Shown here: in pieces, positions 1-11,989 of the stretch
How the letters are laid out: every line of letters begins with the position of its first letter
Numbering within the stretch: the first letter of the stretch is position 1
Origin: Acorus gramineus
Lineage: Eukaryota; Streptophyta; Magnoliopsida; Acorales; Acoraceae
Reading direction: 5' to 3'
DNA: 64,000 nucleotides
Assembly (NCBI GenBank): GCA_030737835.1
Contig: CM060855.1
Coordinates: forward strand, 19,056,162 to 19,120,161
Translations under genes and position numbers: made by a program
The notes under the pieces: generated by a model
Databases searched by the model: none
The model's input: only the letters and a program-made list of their open reading frames with translations
What the model was told of the DNA's origin: nothing

Positions 1-35
1 GTAGGATCTCGGGGAAGGTCGAATGGTGGGAGTCC

Positions 36-430
36 ATTTTATGAAATTTGGGTGCAAATGTGTGTGGTAAAATATTATAGTTTGAATTCTATTTAAAAGG
101 ATCATTTTTTTCAGAATAATTTTTTTATTGTTGTTACACACTATTTTTTTCAGTCTCATATATCTTATTCAAAATTTTTTTATACAATTAATAAATAAGT
201 CTATACAATTGATTAGAATATATATGCTTTATTCATAGTATATTTTTGTGTTGAAAAAAACACTGTTATATTATTTTTTTCTTTTTTGGTAAGATATTAT
301 CCTAGATGATATGGAGACGGATATCAAATTGATGCAATTTTAGGTATATTTGTGGAGCCGTGAGACACAAATGTGAGAGAGATTGGGACGTGACAGAAGA
401 AATTGTAGGATAATGATAAATTCTTATCCT
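36..430 (+). repeat. dispersed repeat, copy 1
   Basis: This AT-rich block is clearly similar, in the same orientation, to 19446-20240. Shared stretches include the one around ACACACTATTTTTTT, the one around TTTTTGTGTTGAAA, and the segment with GAGAGAGATTG followed by ACGTGACA. The second copy carries an extra inverted-repeat insertion at about 19612-19882. No coding potential is visible. The remainder of 1-833 holds nothing else I recognise beyond the 3' flank of the terpene synthase gene. Confidence 0.6.
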
Positions 431-833
431 ACAATTTTTTTAAAAAAATTTCATCATACTTTCTGATGAAGCGTAGGGGTACGCCTTCCACGGATATGAT
501 CAATCTTCACGTAAAAGGGGATACATGATCTGTAAGTTTCAACGAATCTGTTGAATCCTCGCAAAGAAAATCAAAACGATGAACCTCTATGAATTTGCTA
601 TTCTACTACCAATTCAAGAACAACAAAAACAATAGAAAAATTTAAAGAAGAAAACTCAAATTATCATTGTTTGTCCTTCCCTTCGGTTACAAAGAGTATC
701 TGCAGAAGAGAAACTCTCAACATAATATGATCTCCTCAAATATTATCCTAAAATCTCTGTGAACAGATTTTTATTTATTTATTTATCTCCTATAATCATA
801 CGCAACAAAGCTTCAACAACATGACCTCTACAA

Positions 834-3800
834 TCATATAGCCACTGGATGAACCATTAACATGGCAATGCTGTCCTTCATCTCACCAGCCGGATAGTTG
901 TAGTTGTCCGCGTTCTTGAATATGACTTCCATCATGCACGCCAGATTAAGCACTCTTCTGCGCACCTCGATCGGTATCGGAGACGCCTTAATTACCATCT
1001 CTTCGTTTATTGTCTTCCACGCGTCTTCCACCATCTTCCCGATCTTCAGTCTCGCCTCCTCCTCGGATACTCCGTTGTCTATCATGTAGCACCTGATACT
1101 GGTGGCGCTATGAGCATCCTTTTGTTCCAACTGCGGAGAACAAATTAAAATTTCTCACCATTTAATGCGAATACTTGAGTGTTTGTTACTGATGTGATGA
1201 TGGTATGCCATACTACCTCGTTGGGGTCAAGATCGTCTTTGAGTCGACAAATTAGTGCAGCAGCGTAGACGATAGGTGGTACGGTGAGCACCCAATCAAA
1301 GGCTTGTTTGGTGACAACATCTCCCATTCCAACCAAGGAGAGGCAGCTGAGCGCGGGGTATCCACAGCTTATAGTAGAGACTTTCAAGTACTCTATGAAG
1401 GTTGGCATGTATTTCTTGCTACCCCAAATGACTTCGTCCAGATATGACTTTGATAGTGTTGTAAACTGTCATTCCACAAATGATGAAAGCTTCAAATTAG
1501 TTCGATATTTTTTTTTTATCAGCGTTTAGTTTTTTTCAAACCATGCTCTTTTTTTAGGCAACAAAATAAAATAAAAATAAAACTCGATTGAAAAGCTAAA
1601 TGCTGAGTTAGAAGCGTAAGATTTTAAGAATCCTAATATTTCAATCACACATCCAAACACGACTTTTAGTAATAAAAGTTCTAGTTTAATTTGTGATATG
1701 TATGTAAGATTTTGCAAATCCATATAATAAGAGGCAAAGAATACCGCTTTCTTAAGGTAATCGACGTGGTAGGAATTCCCTTCCAAAGCCAATTCGCGTT
1801 CGATTTTCTTAAATGTGTCTGTCAATGCAAGTATGTAGGCCTTCATGTAATCGGGTAGCTCTTCGATGTCTCCCAAATCCCACCTAACATATAGTGCCAT
1901 TCAAAATGCCTTGCCTTGAGAATGCATGCTTTATATATAAAAGAAAACAGATAACGATATATTGACCGATCAGTCACACCTTTGGATCGTCTCATAGAAT
2001 GGCAGTAGTTCATCCAGAGTCCCATACACATCGTAGGTGTCATCCATCAGTGATATGAGTGATATAATCTTTGTGTAGATCGTTCTCGCTCGCGAGTGAT
2101 GGGGCTCATGATACACTCCCATGGCCCAGAAGTAGCACTCCACCAATCTGTCCCTCGCATAGCTCAGCTTCTTCACAAGCCCCAATTCCTTCCACCACCT
2201 ATACATCAAAAACACCAAATGTTGATTATATATATACACACACACCTTAATTAAGAAGTATATATAGTACATAGTACAATGTATCAGCTCACATTGAGAT
2301 GTTCCTAAGCTCCTCTTGGTGTAGTTTTTGCACCCGATTGTAATCGAGCTTCGCGAGCTTCAGAAGAATGTCGTCCCTCACCTCATCTTTTGCATAGATA
2401 GAGATGTACTGCCTTGCTTGAAGCCTCGCCATTCCCTTACGCAGTGGCATCTCCAACGCGCGACTTATGTCCATCGCCAGAGAGGGGCTCACCCTGTCCT
2501 TAACAAACTTTAGATTGCCTCCTGCAAAATCGATGGCCTCTTTCAAGATTTCTTCCCCTCGCATTCCCATGTGAGCCGCCTCGTACAGGCTCAACAAGGC
2601 CTTGGCATCGAATTTCAGACTCTCCTTGAATTTCCCTGTATTGTCTTTGAACTTGTTGAATCCATCTGTTGATCATTGTTTTAGTTAGGAATGATTAGTT
2701 ATTCATCAATGTACGTATTAAGAGCCAAACATTGATGTGGACTTACTAGATGGAATGTTGTACCCTCCTTGACGTAGGAGTCGGAAATGAAGGGAAAAGA
2801 AGTGTAGATCATAGTCGAAACACATATCATTAAGTATTTTCAACGATGCATCAATCTCGTGCTCGAAATGGTACTTCAGACCAAGACGCTGTATCGTATC
2901 GATGAGAATCATTTCACGCATTGGGTCATCGACATGCTTCAGCATTTCCCTCACTTGTTCCTTTAGTGCATCGATTGATGACTCGCTCATCAGCGAAGAG
3001 GGGGGCTGTATTAACAAGTAATGTCCCATTAATTATTTTAGGATAATTGAAAACCATAATAGGCAATTCATAGCCTTCTCATCTTTTATTTGTTGTTGCT
3101 GTGAATGTAGATTCCGTCGGGAAAAATCGATGCAGTTTGATTTTAGCATAACTTTTAGCTTTGTCATTTTATCTGAAGTCATATGCATTTATATAGAGAT
3201 ATTCATTTCTTACTGTATAACCTCCAAATCAAAGATTCCTGACTTTTAATCTAAGGGGCCGTTTGGTTCGGCTAAAAATCAGAGCTTATTTTACTTAAAG
3301 CTGATAATCAACGCTTATTATTGAAAAGTGTGTTTGGTTGAATCATATATTCAGTACTTAAATTTTTGCTTTCAGACGTTTTTTACTCTGAATTTTAAGT
3401 ACCCGATCCCACACTTATTTGACGCACACGCCTTCCGCCCTTTTAAAACCCCCTGCAAAAAGACCACTCAGCCCCTGCCACTTACCCACAATTACGAAGG
3501 GTATATAACCCAACTTTTCAGCCACTCTCTCTCCTTCGACCAAGTTTTTCCCAAATCAGAGCAGATCTAAAACCCTAGAAATATGTTTCCATCATCTGCA
3601 GCCTTTCCATCATCTGCTATACTTTGTGAGTTCCAAGCCGCCGTCGCCGTCTCGTTCACCTCTCCGATCACCTCTCCATCAGCACATTCGACGGACATCT
3701 CCTTTGATCTTCGAAGAGTGTTCTCCGCTCCGATTGCATGGATGATCTAGTTCTCCTCTCCGCTTCCAATCTCTTTGAAAGCCACCATCTGCCCTCCGAC

Positions 3801-6381
3801 CGCCGCCTCTTCAACTCTCATCTATGTTTACTTGGCAAAGATTGCCGAGGTGCTTATGATGAATCCCACTTTGTAAAAAAAAAGCAATTTGAATATTCAC
3901 ACTTCTGTGTTAAAACAAATTGTTATGATTCTTTAACCATTTCAGTGATGGATGATGATTCGGAATGTGGAAATTTATCTATAAATGAAGGAATTTGTTT
4001 GTATTTCTATAGCTTTTTTGGATATTCAATTTTTTTATATTAATGGAAAGAATGAAATAAGTTTCAAAGTTTCTAACCAAACATCAAATAACATTCAATA
4101 CTTATTAAATGTTCCAAAATACCCTTCTAATAAGTTCTACTGTTTAGTGGTGAACCAAACACATTTATCTGCATAAGTGCTTATAATTTCTGATGAACCT
4201 AACAGTTTTTTTTTTCTGAATTGATTAAAACTTATCAGAATTTATATAATCTGCATTTATGAATCAGCACTTAAAATCCGCATTCCGCCGTGCCAAACCC
4301 CACCTAACAGTTGAAATGTGTTATTATATCATATATTAATTTGGGGTAGCTGAATGAGTTCGTTGCCATGGGAAAACATCTCATGTTGCAACAACTCAAC
4401 TTTTAAAATTTTCTTCAATTCAGCCTTTAAATCAATTTTTCTAAAAATTTAACATTTTATTTTTGAAAAATTTAAATCATAATGATAAATTTTTAAAAGT
4501 TGTAGGTGAATTTTCATCATTGGAAATCATATTAGATTTTTTTTAGTTTTAGTAAATTTAATAATTCTATCATTAAGAGTATTTTATCCATTCTAGCAGG
4601 CATATAAAAGAAGTGTTATAACACTGAATTTGTTATTTTTTTTCATTTTAATATTTTACCTTTGCAGATAAAAGATCCACGGTCGTCCCAAAAATCATCT
4701 TAAACATCATTCAAAATAATTTATACTCTTTATTTGAGATCATATATACTTTGCTAAATTTTTTCTTCTATATTTTTAAAATATGTGTAACCACTAAACA
4801 GTCCTATATCATCTGGAGGTGAGTTTTGAAATGATTTTTTGGATTTGAAGTATATTATAGCTTTTTTTTTTTTTTTTTTTTACAGTGAGAGATTTGATAT
4901 ATAAAAAAAAAGAAATAAAATAATTACCAATGACCAGGGGCGGGCCCATGGGTTAGCTGGGCCGGGCCAGGTGAGTTTTGAAATGATTTTTTGGATTTGA
5001 TGTATATTATAGCTTTTTTTTTTTTACTGTGAGAGATTTGATATATATATAAAAAAAGGAAATAAAATAATTACCAATGAGTGGGGCGGTCCCGTGGGTT
5101 GGCTGGGCCTGGCTACAGCCCGGCCTAAATTTTGTGAAAAAAAGCTCCAAATAACAGTCCAACCCATTTTTTTTTTAAAACCCTCAGTAAAGCCCAACCC
5201 ATATTTTGTTCAAAAACCCTCAAAACACTAGTCCAAACCAGCTTTTTTTGGAAAACCCCCAAAACAACTTGCTGTATAAATTTCAATTTATCTAATTGAG
5301 CATTTGTTTTAAGCATATTTTGCAGCCGGCCAGCCGTCAATGAATAAATCACCCCCTTCACCAACACCAAACAGTATGTATGAATTTAATTTTATTTGTA
5401 AATTTTCTTTAGTTCTTTTGATTTATTATATGTTTTGTAGATGCATTTAGATATTTCATATTTTGACAATGTTTATTGGTGTGATTTTGAGTTCATTTAA
5501 TAAAATATTGATTGGTGTCAAAGAATATACCGTATATAAAATCAAGGTGTGCAGTGGTAAGAATCAATCAAAATTTTTTGTTAGCTTTTATGTTTTATTG
5601 ACATTTATTTTATTCCAAATAAATGAGGAATTATTCTTGATTATCTCGGAGTCTAATAAGAAAACTAAATCATAACTTTTTAAACTGAGTTTGTATTTGT
5701 AATTTTTTAAGTAAAACATGATTATTTATGAATCGATCCCTCTATTTTACATATTTCTTTTTAAGTCTCCAACTTCAATTGTTTATTTCGTTTTTAGTCC
5801 CTCCGCACGTTAGGGATTTTTAATTTCGTTTTTGCTTATGTAATTATTCTTCTTTTGCATATGTAATTAATCTTAATTAAATAGTTAAAACTTTGAAGAA
5901 TGGAGGGATTGATCCCTAAATAGGAATGTTTACGGGGACTTAAAACAAATAAAAAACCCATAGAAAATATAATAAAAAGGATAAATACTATGAGTGAATG
6001 GAACAAGAATTAGATGAATAATCAATGCAAAAAAGAGAATATGTTCTATGAAAAGTCTTTTTTTTTTGTCCTCATTCTACTTCCCATTTCCCACATGTTT
6101 TTAAAATTTTAAAATAGCATATCTCATTTAATAGGATGAACTTTTTTAAAATTAAAATATATAATATGATTTTATTGAGATATATGAGAGTAGACTTGAG
6201 TTGAAAAAAGGATTGTGTGCAACAAAATTCAAACAAAAATATAACAACAAATGCAATGGGGATGATGTGTTGATGAGTAGGGTTATATTATATATACCAT
6301 GGGGAGAGAGATGAAAAAGTCACCCCAATAACTTGGGGGAAAGTCAGCCGACTTGCGAGTCTTTCCCACTGCTTCTTCCAT
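834..6381 (-). CDS. terpene synthase, TPS-a-like (sesquiterpene synthase type), 7 exons
   Basis: Exons (minus strand): 6298-6381, 2747-3005, 2293-2665, 1980-2198, 1745-1883, 1217-1465, 834-1130. All junctions are GT/AG and the phases agree. The 219, 139 and 249-nt lengths of exons 4-6 are those usual in plant terpene synthases. The product is 539 residues, a normal length. Visible motifs are RK(x8)W at residues 9-19 (a variant of RRx8W), RDR at 254-256, DDTYD at 291-295 (first magnesium-binding motif) and DDLDPNELE at 435-443 (second metal site, NSE/DTE). Pro stands in the second motif where Ser or Thr is usual. Only eight residues precede the RK motif, so there is no plastid transit peptide. 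Family knowledge then suggests a cytosolic enzyme acting on farnesyl diphosphate. The product cannot be predicted. Exon 1 was found from its SYWGDFF motif and starts at the only suitable ATG, about 105 bp downstream of a TATA box. Confidence 0.93.
3255..4304. mobile_element. PIF/Harbinger-like non-autonomous element
   Basis: The ends are imperfect inverted repeats (GGGGCCGTTTGGTTCGGC and, inverted, GGTGGGGTTTGGCACGGC). TAA flanks both sides (3252-3254 and 4305-4307), as expected of PIF/Harbinger insertions. The subterminal parts are AT-rich and partly inverted. The middle (about 3580-3850) is less AT-rich and looks like a captured 5' leader and coding start, but I cannot identify a source gene. 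The open frame at 3738-4043 has no recognisable domain. Confidence 0.6.
4816..5116 (+). repeat. tandem duplication of about 150 bp
   Basis: The segment beginning GTGAGTTTTGAAATGATT occurs at 4816 and again at 4970. It runs through a T-tract, GAGAGATTTGATATAT and TAATTACCAATGA to a GC-rich end containing GCTGGGCC. It lies inside intron 1 of the terpene synthase. Confidence 0.8.
5740..5945. repeat. imperfect inverted-repeat segment (possible MITE)
   Basis: GATCCCTC near the left end and its inverse GAGGGATTGATCCC near the right end form an imperfect hairpin. Both arms carry AAGTC(T/C)CC-like stretches. The ends and the target duplication are not clear, so the family is not assigned. Confidence 0.3.
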
Positions 6382-6485
6382 TTTGTTGGTGGTGGCCATT
6401 AATTCCAACTATTCTCTTTGTTCTTTGTTAGAAAAGGATAACAAGCTTTGAGACTTGGTGGATTGATTCCTCATATTTTGTCAGA

Positions 6486-6493
6486 TATTTATA
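6486..6493 (-). promoter_or_regulatory. TATA box of the terpene synthase gene
   Basis: The minus strand reads CTATAAATATC here, about 105-110 bp upstream of the ATG at 6381. This is a normal distance for a plant core promoter with a 5' leader of about 75 nt. Confidence 0.6.
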
Positions 6494-6550
6494 GCTAGGG
6501 ACTCCCTTGGTTTATGAATAGTGGATGCATCACTATCATCATTTCTTTTT

Positions 6551-6611
6551 TTTGGGTAAGACGTGAATCACTATCAATATTATTTCCTTCTTTGGGTAAG
6601 ACGTGAATCAC
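6551..6611 (-). promoter_or_regulatory. 40-bp direct repeat just upstream of the TATA box
   Basis: TTTGGGTAAGACGTGAATCA occurs at 6551-6570 and again at 6591-6610, about 60-120 bp upstream of the TATA box of the terpene synthase. Each copy contains an ACGTGA core resembling the binding core of plant bZIP/bHLH factors. A regulatory role is inferred from position only. Confidence 0.3.
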
Positions 6612-6729
6612 ACTGCTAATTAAGTCTACAAAGATGAGGACATCTAACTTTTGTGTGCAGGAAGCAAATGATAAGTTACCCAACAACCCATCCGTCAGCC
6701 TCTCTTTCATAAATGCTAATTTTATCTAA

Positions 6730-7270
6730 GGCAGCATTTGGTTGCACGATTGCACAACTTTTACAATTACAGGAAGCTTGTTTTACAATCGTGTAACTAA
6801 ATAGTTTAAGACCCCGTTTGGTTACGCGTTTGGACGTGCTTTTGTTTTTAAAAGCTGAAAAGCTAAAATCGTGCAGTCAAACGGTGCAGCTTTTTACAGA
6901 ATCGAAAACTGGATTCCTTTTAATTTTTCCCTCGAAATCTGTGTTTTAAAAAGCTCAAAAACAATGCTTTTTGGTCGGAATCGATTTTTTGAATTGAAAA
7001 GCAACTTTCTCTACCAAACATTAAACTCCTTTCAAATATTGATTCCTGAATTAAAAAAAAAAATATCCTAAAAAAGTCAAAGTCTAAAATCATCTTAAAA
7101 AGCAGTTTTATTCCAAAAGCTACTTTTCAATCTGTGTTTCCAAACATATTTCAGACAAATAATGTTCAAAAACTGTGATTTGAGAAAGCTGAGGGAGGCA
7201 GCTTCCTGCATAATCAGTTTTAAACCCAGCAATTACAAAAAATCAATTTTACAATCGCGTTACCAAACGC
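6730..7270. mobile_element. PIF/Harbinger-like MITE
   Basis: The left end GGCAGCATTTGGTTGCACGA matches the inverse of the right end (CAATCGCGTTACCAAACGC). TAA flanks both sides (6727-6729 and 7271-7273). The interior holds a second CCCCGTTTGGTTACGCG motif at about 6812, so a related element may be nested inside. There is no coding capacity. Confidence 0.55.
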
Positions 7271-7273
7271 TAA

Positions 7274-8190
7274 CATCTAACTTTTACACAAGCATTAGCA
7301 ATTTTACAAAAAATGATATCATTGTTTGGAACGCGTGATTTGTGAGTTGATGTTTGACTAGATCGCATGCATGATACACGCACCGATCACTATTTTATGA
7401 TCAAAGTTAGTTTTAATTGGTATGATTTATGATCAAAGTTAGTTGGGTTTGGAAGAAAGTACCTCCAGCCATAAATTAGTAGGTGACTAATTAATTAATT
7501 TGCATCAGTCTATTATAATTGCGGTTGGCGGAAGTTTACGCATACAAGCCAACCAAGACTCGAACAACCATACATATATAGATTTTGATCATATCATTAG
7601 TGAGCAATCCACAACCTAACAAAATTGACTGTCCATGATGGTTAACTCCTCATAAAATCAAAACCACAGAGAAAAGCAAATGCTTTATACCGAGAAAATG
7701 CTTCATCAATACTATTAAACTACATCGCAATAATCTACTCTTCATTTGCTTCAGTGTCTAATGTCTTCAGCTTCTTCATTGCAATTTACTTCATCGTGGG
7801 GTTCAGCATCAATGCTCTTTCCAATTTTTTTCTATATCATTCATCTCCATTGGGTCCATGACCACCTGCGATTTACGTGCGACATTTTAAAAAGTATGTA
7901 CATTATAAACATTAGTATATACGGATTCCAAAAAGCAATAAAAAAAGGTGTTGAATTAGTGAACAGTGGTGAATAGGGTTGAATACTTGAATCTGTCGTC
8001 ATCTTCATATATTCCTTCAACGAAAAGGCATTCACAAATGATGAAAGACTATTTAAAACAAAAGATCAAGTCTAATAAATTTTTTAATCTTATGCTAACG
8101 AGGCATATACCTACTTTTTGTGCCCTGATTGCAATGATAGTTGTGAGGCATATTTACTACCGTCGTGGAAGTGTTGTGGCTAGTTTTATG
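7274..8190. other. intergenic stretch without a recognised gene
   Basis: This is AT-rich DNA. A short direct repeat around ATGATCAAAGTTAGTT occurs twice near 7395-7445. Short open frames have no recognisable domain and are interrupted by simple sequence. Confidence 0.5.
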
Positions 8191-8204
8191 ATAGATGGTC
8201 TTTG

Positions 8205-8409
8205 CCGGAGGAGAGAGAGAGAGAGAGAGAATACATGGAAGAGAAAAGTAAATGAAATATAAATGTAGGGAAGAGAAAATAACGGAAAGCAAATGTAAAA
8301 GAGAGAGAGAATAGTAAATGAAATGTAAATGTAGGGAAGAAAAAATAATGAAAAGCAAAAACAGGGTGACAGCAAAAAAATTGGGCAGGAACTATTGGGG
8401 GGGGGGGGG
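8205..8409 (+). repeat. GA-rich tandem repeat and 13-base G run
   Basis: A GA microsatellite (about 8211-8230) is followed by two imperfect copies of a unit of about 65 bp containing AAATGTAGGGAAGA (8247 and 8312 onwards). A homopolymer of 13 G lies at 8397-8409. Confidence 0.7.
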
Positions 8410-8582
8410 ATTTTCACAGACATTTTTGAAAGCTGACTTGGAATAAAAGAAATAAAAATTCCACATGGACTGGCTGACGTGGGATTTGAGAAATGGTCTG
8501 CGTTTGTAACTAAGTGTAGCAACACTCATTTGGAAAAGAATGTGTGTTGAGAGAAAGTAATTCATTAGAAAAAGTGGTTCAT

Positions 8583-9560
8583 CCCCTACAAGAAGTTGAG
8601 AATTTGCCAACGGCCAAAGATGTCGCTAAAGGTTAATAAAGTCGTCGCTAAAAGCTTTACTGACGACCTATTTTACAGTTGAAAGTCGTTGCTAATATCG
8701 ACTCCAACGGCTGCCACCGTCACTATAAGGTAAACAGGTTCACCACAAAATAACCATAGTTAATTATGTGTAGATTTAGTGACAGCCTGTAGTCCTCAAC
8801 AATTGTGTAAACGAGGTTGTCATGCCTTTACCAATGGTCGAAGGCCGTTGCTAATGTTATTGTTTTTTTGTTTTTATTTATTTGCTAATTTATATGAAAA
8901 TTTCTACTGAATAGTTCAAAAGTCATTCAACAATCATACTCCTAGATGTTTCATTCACAATCGTAATTTAAGAATTCTTGAATTCACTAAAGTATGAATA
9001 AAACATCTTCATAATTCAAAATATATATAGCTACATCAAAATATTCCTTACAACTCTAATGAAAAGCTAACTCTCATAGAAGTTTTTTTCCTTAAAGAAT
9101 CATCTTTGTTTGAGCCTCCACTTCCTTGCAACTCTCCTCTGACGTCGACTCTCTATAAAGGATTGTTCTTCATCCATGTTTAAAAAACATTGCATAGATT
9201 GAAATATAATTAAGTAATAGATAATGTGTCCACATTCAAAATAATATAAAAAAATTAGATTCTACTATTGAATTCCCACAACATAATCAACAATGTTGAA
9301 TAAATTTAGCAGAGCAATATAAATTTCTAAAAAGAAGAATTACACTTACCAAGTTAACGTGGGTGGGGCATCGATGTATTGCATGAAATTGAACAACTCT
9401 TGTGTTGAGGCTATCTCCTTAAAACGTGACTTTACAAATTGAAATAATCCTCTTTGTTTGAACCTCTACTTCCTTGCAGTTCTCCTCTCACGTCGACTCT
9501 CTCCGTAGAGGGTTGAGATTTCATCACTGTATATAAAAGCATTGCATAGGTGGAAATATA
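8583..9560. mobile_element. CACTA (En/Spm)-like fragment
   Basis: CCCTACAAGAAG at 8585 resembles the CACTACAAGAAA terminus of plant CACTA transposons. It is followed by subterminal repeats of the GTCGTCGCTAAA and GCCGTTGCTAAT type up to about 8860. Further in, a segment with CTTCCTTGCA, CTCCTCT and ACGTCGACTCTCT occurs twice (about 9105-9165 and 9455-9515). No transposase is visible and the opposite terminus was not found, so this is a decayed or partial copy. Confidence 0.5.
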
Positions 9561-10545
9561 ATCCAGTCAATGAAGGGTATATTCACTTTTAATACATGAA
9601 AAAAAAATAATGAATGAGCAGTTTGTCCATGGAAGAATTTTTTTAATATATTTATAATAATAGTGATAGTGATTATAAGGAGTCAAGAGGAAGACATGTT
9701 GAAAAAAACACAAAACATCATTAGAAACATGTGGGATTATATTCAAGCAACCATCATCACTCTTGATAGTAAAAGAAACCATCATCATATCTGTTTATGG
9801 TTCCTATTTGCAAGATTAAGACTATGTAGTTGTTCAGTTTATATTCTAGTTAATTCCATCTAGCTAGCATTTGAATATTGGAATGGATGATAATTGCCAC
9901 TCATATTTTATGCTAATTAGGATATTTAGAATGTTAAATTTGCTAAGTTCGCCCTTTGCATATAGCTGTTACCTGTGATGTTTCAACAATTTTATAGGAT
10001 GCATTAGTCCTATTGAGAGGTCTTTCAATACACAATATTAAAATCATTTCAAGTAAGTCCAACATCTTTTTGGTAAGGATGTAAGTCCAACGTCTTGGTG
10101 CCATTGTTAAATCCAACATTTTTTTGGGTATGTATGTAGGCCCAACACTTGGGCAAGCTTATGACAGTATTGCAAAGGTAATGACAATTCTGTGCCTCAT
10201 AGGTTTAAGTGAATTTAAGATGTCAGGGGTTAAAAAGATCTTTTTTAGTCATATAATGAATCAGAAATAGAAACAACAGGTCTTGTCCCATCAAATGTGG
10301 AATATGGAGCATTAACACTTCGGTCTTGTGTTCTGCTGATTGATGCACCATATCTTGTATGAGACACTTTAAAATATTGATGCCTATCTTGTCTCCATCC
10401 AATGTTTTTATGTATAGGTATTTTTTAAAAGGATGGTGGATACACTTTTTTGTATTTCCATCAGGGAAAATATTAACACCAACATGTAATTAAAACATTC
10501 CAATTCTACCGAGCAACATTCTGACATAAATATGAAATGGATGAT
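9561..10545. other. intergenic stretch without a recognised gene
   Basis: AT-rich DNA with short repeated phrases around GTAAGTCCAAC near 10050-10145. No domain, RNA gene or clear element end was seen. Confidence 0.5.
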
Positions 10546-10550
10546 ATGTG

Positions 10551-11754
10551 TGTAGATACCTTAATTTTGACAGTCCAAAGAAAAAAAAACACTTCCAGTA
10601 ATATTTAGAAATGACCACATTTGGAACCTAAAAGAAAACACCTCACAGAAAGAAATCGGAAGGAGAAACCCTGGCCCCAACACTTAGAAAAATCAAAGGG
10701 GCAGGAACAGGGCGGCTTGTTCAAAGTAGCTGCCCAAAGTAGCCGCCCCTCCTTGGGCGGCTAGTTTGCACTAGCCGCCCCCCAATTGCTTCCCAAAGAT
10801 GGGACATAAAGTTAGCATTTAATGTTGATAATTACGGTGATTTCTCATATTTAGCTGCCCCTTCTCTGATGGCTTACTCATGGTAATCACCCCAAGCCAA
10901 CGCTTGTCAAAGATTGGACGTTTGGCAGGTTATCATAGGGGCTGCTTCTTAGAAGTAGCCGCCCCTCTTTGGGTGGCTAGTTACAACATGCTGTCCCTCA
11001 CCTGGACATTGTCAGAAACACAAAGATCTAATGAGGGTCAAATCAAACACCCTTGTATCCAATTTGATCTAATGTCAAGTGGATACTCCCATGTCCCTTT
11101 TTTACTATAAATAGGGGGGGGATTCAACTCTTCTTCATACATCATAAGCTCAATCAAGTATCATTCACACCCCACACCCACCACTTGAAACCTTTGAGAG
11201 AGAGAAAGACCCCCCATTTGAGAGAGAAGGAAAGCCATTCCTACCAAAATCCACTTTCCATAAACCCTCTCCAAAACCTTGGTTAAACCTGGTTTAACCT
11301 TAGCCAAAGCCCAAGCCAAACCCTACCCAGGCTCTGCCCAAATAGAGCCAGGTTCCAGGCGGCTGATACACACTAGCCGTCCCCCTTCAGGCGGCTAAAC
11401 CCTACTAGATGACCCTCTTCCACCTTGTTTTTTAAACCTCCCTTTGTCAAGTCCCCAAAGCAGAAAATGAATCCCCATTTTCACCTATGTGTACGGCTGG
11501 CTATGTCTCAGAACGGAGAATCCACAATCTACCCCCGTGAAGGTGATCAACAACAACACCAACTTTTCCTACTTTTTTGAGAAAATAGGTGACGATCACA
11601 ACAATCCCTGAATCCTCTTAAGGAGCTGTCGGGTGACTCAGCAAGGAACCAATCACACACATCCCCCCTTTCCTGAGTGGTGATCCAATCCAAAATCCTG
11701 CAAGGCGGATCAGGACCAAAGAAATTGCAAACTAGCCGAAAACGGATACCGACA
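10551..11754 (+). mobile_element. solo LTR (Ty3/gypsy-like), 1.2 kb
   Basis: The unit starts TGTAGATACC and ends GATACCGACA. It is framed by an exact 5-bp duplication ATGTG (10546-10550 and 11755-11759). A TATA motif (CTATAAATAGGG) lies at about 11105, as expected of an LTR promoter. Recurrent GCCGCCC and GGGCGGCTA phrases occupy its first half and reappear near 11360. No internal retrotransposon region or second LTR is present, so this is a solo LTR left by recombination. TGTAGATACC starts are common among plant gypsy LTRs. The lineage was not determined. Confidence 0.8.
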
Positions 11755-11989
11755 ATGTGGTCATCTGATAATTAAGCTCAGATCTCCAAAGCTAATTTGA
11801 CCTTGAGTTAAATGGGATTATTGATGTTCAGTTTCACTCTTTGCCTTTCCCCTTTCAGACTGACCTGGGTGAGAGCCCTTCTCTCGGTGGGGGCCCTAAG
11901 CTAATTTGATTTGGAGTTAAATCAATTGAGTCTCTTAAACTGAATTGATCAAAGCATAGCCGCCCCCAATCCTCTCCCTCTTAAGTCAT

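Larger units (their letters stand above)
3006..6297 (-). other. very long intron 1 of the terpene synthase
   Basis: This 3.3-kb intron separates the 84-nt first exon from the rest of the gene. All other introns of the gene are about 80-250 bp. It holds a PIF/Harbinger-like element at 3255-4304, a tandem duplication at 4816-5116 and an inverted-repeat segment near 5740-5945. The ends are GT (6297-6296) and AG (3007-3006), in phase 0. The growth is explained by the insertions. Confidence 0.8.

Noticed and set aside
2718-3029. Start of the terpene synthase at the ATG at 3029
   Set aside because: It would omit the conserved RRx8W region. The sequence between 3006 and 3029 fits an intron end (TTAATACAG), and a matching first exon exists at 6298-6381.
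3738-4043. Open frame of 101 codons starting [11 protein letters not shown]
   Set aside because: It lies inside a Harbinger-like element and reads into its AT-rich arm. No domain, so at most a captured fragment.
7966-8525. Overlapping open frames of about 100-120 codons
   Set aside because: They run through a GA-rich tandem repeat and carry only low-complexity sequence.
8583-8880. A regularly spaced repeat that might suggest a CRISPR-like array
   Set aside because: The units are degenerate GTCGCTAAA motifs of a CACTA subterminal region. The genome is a plant.
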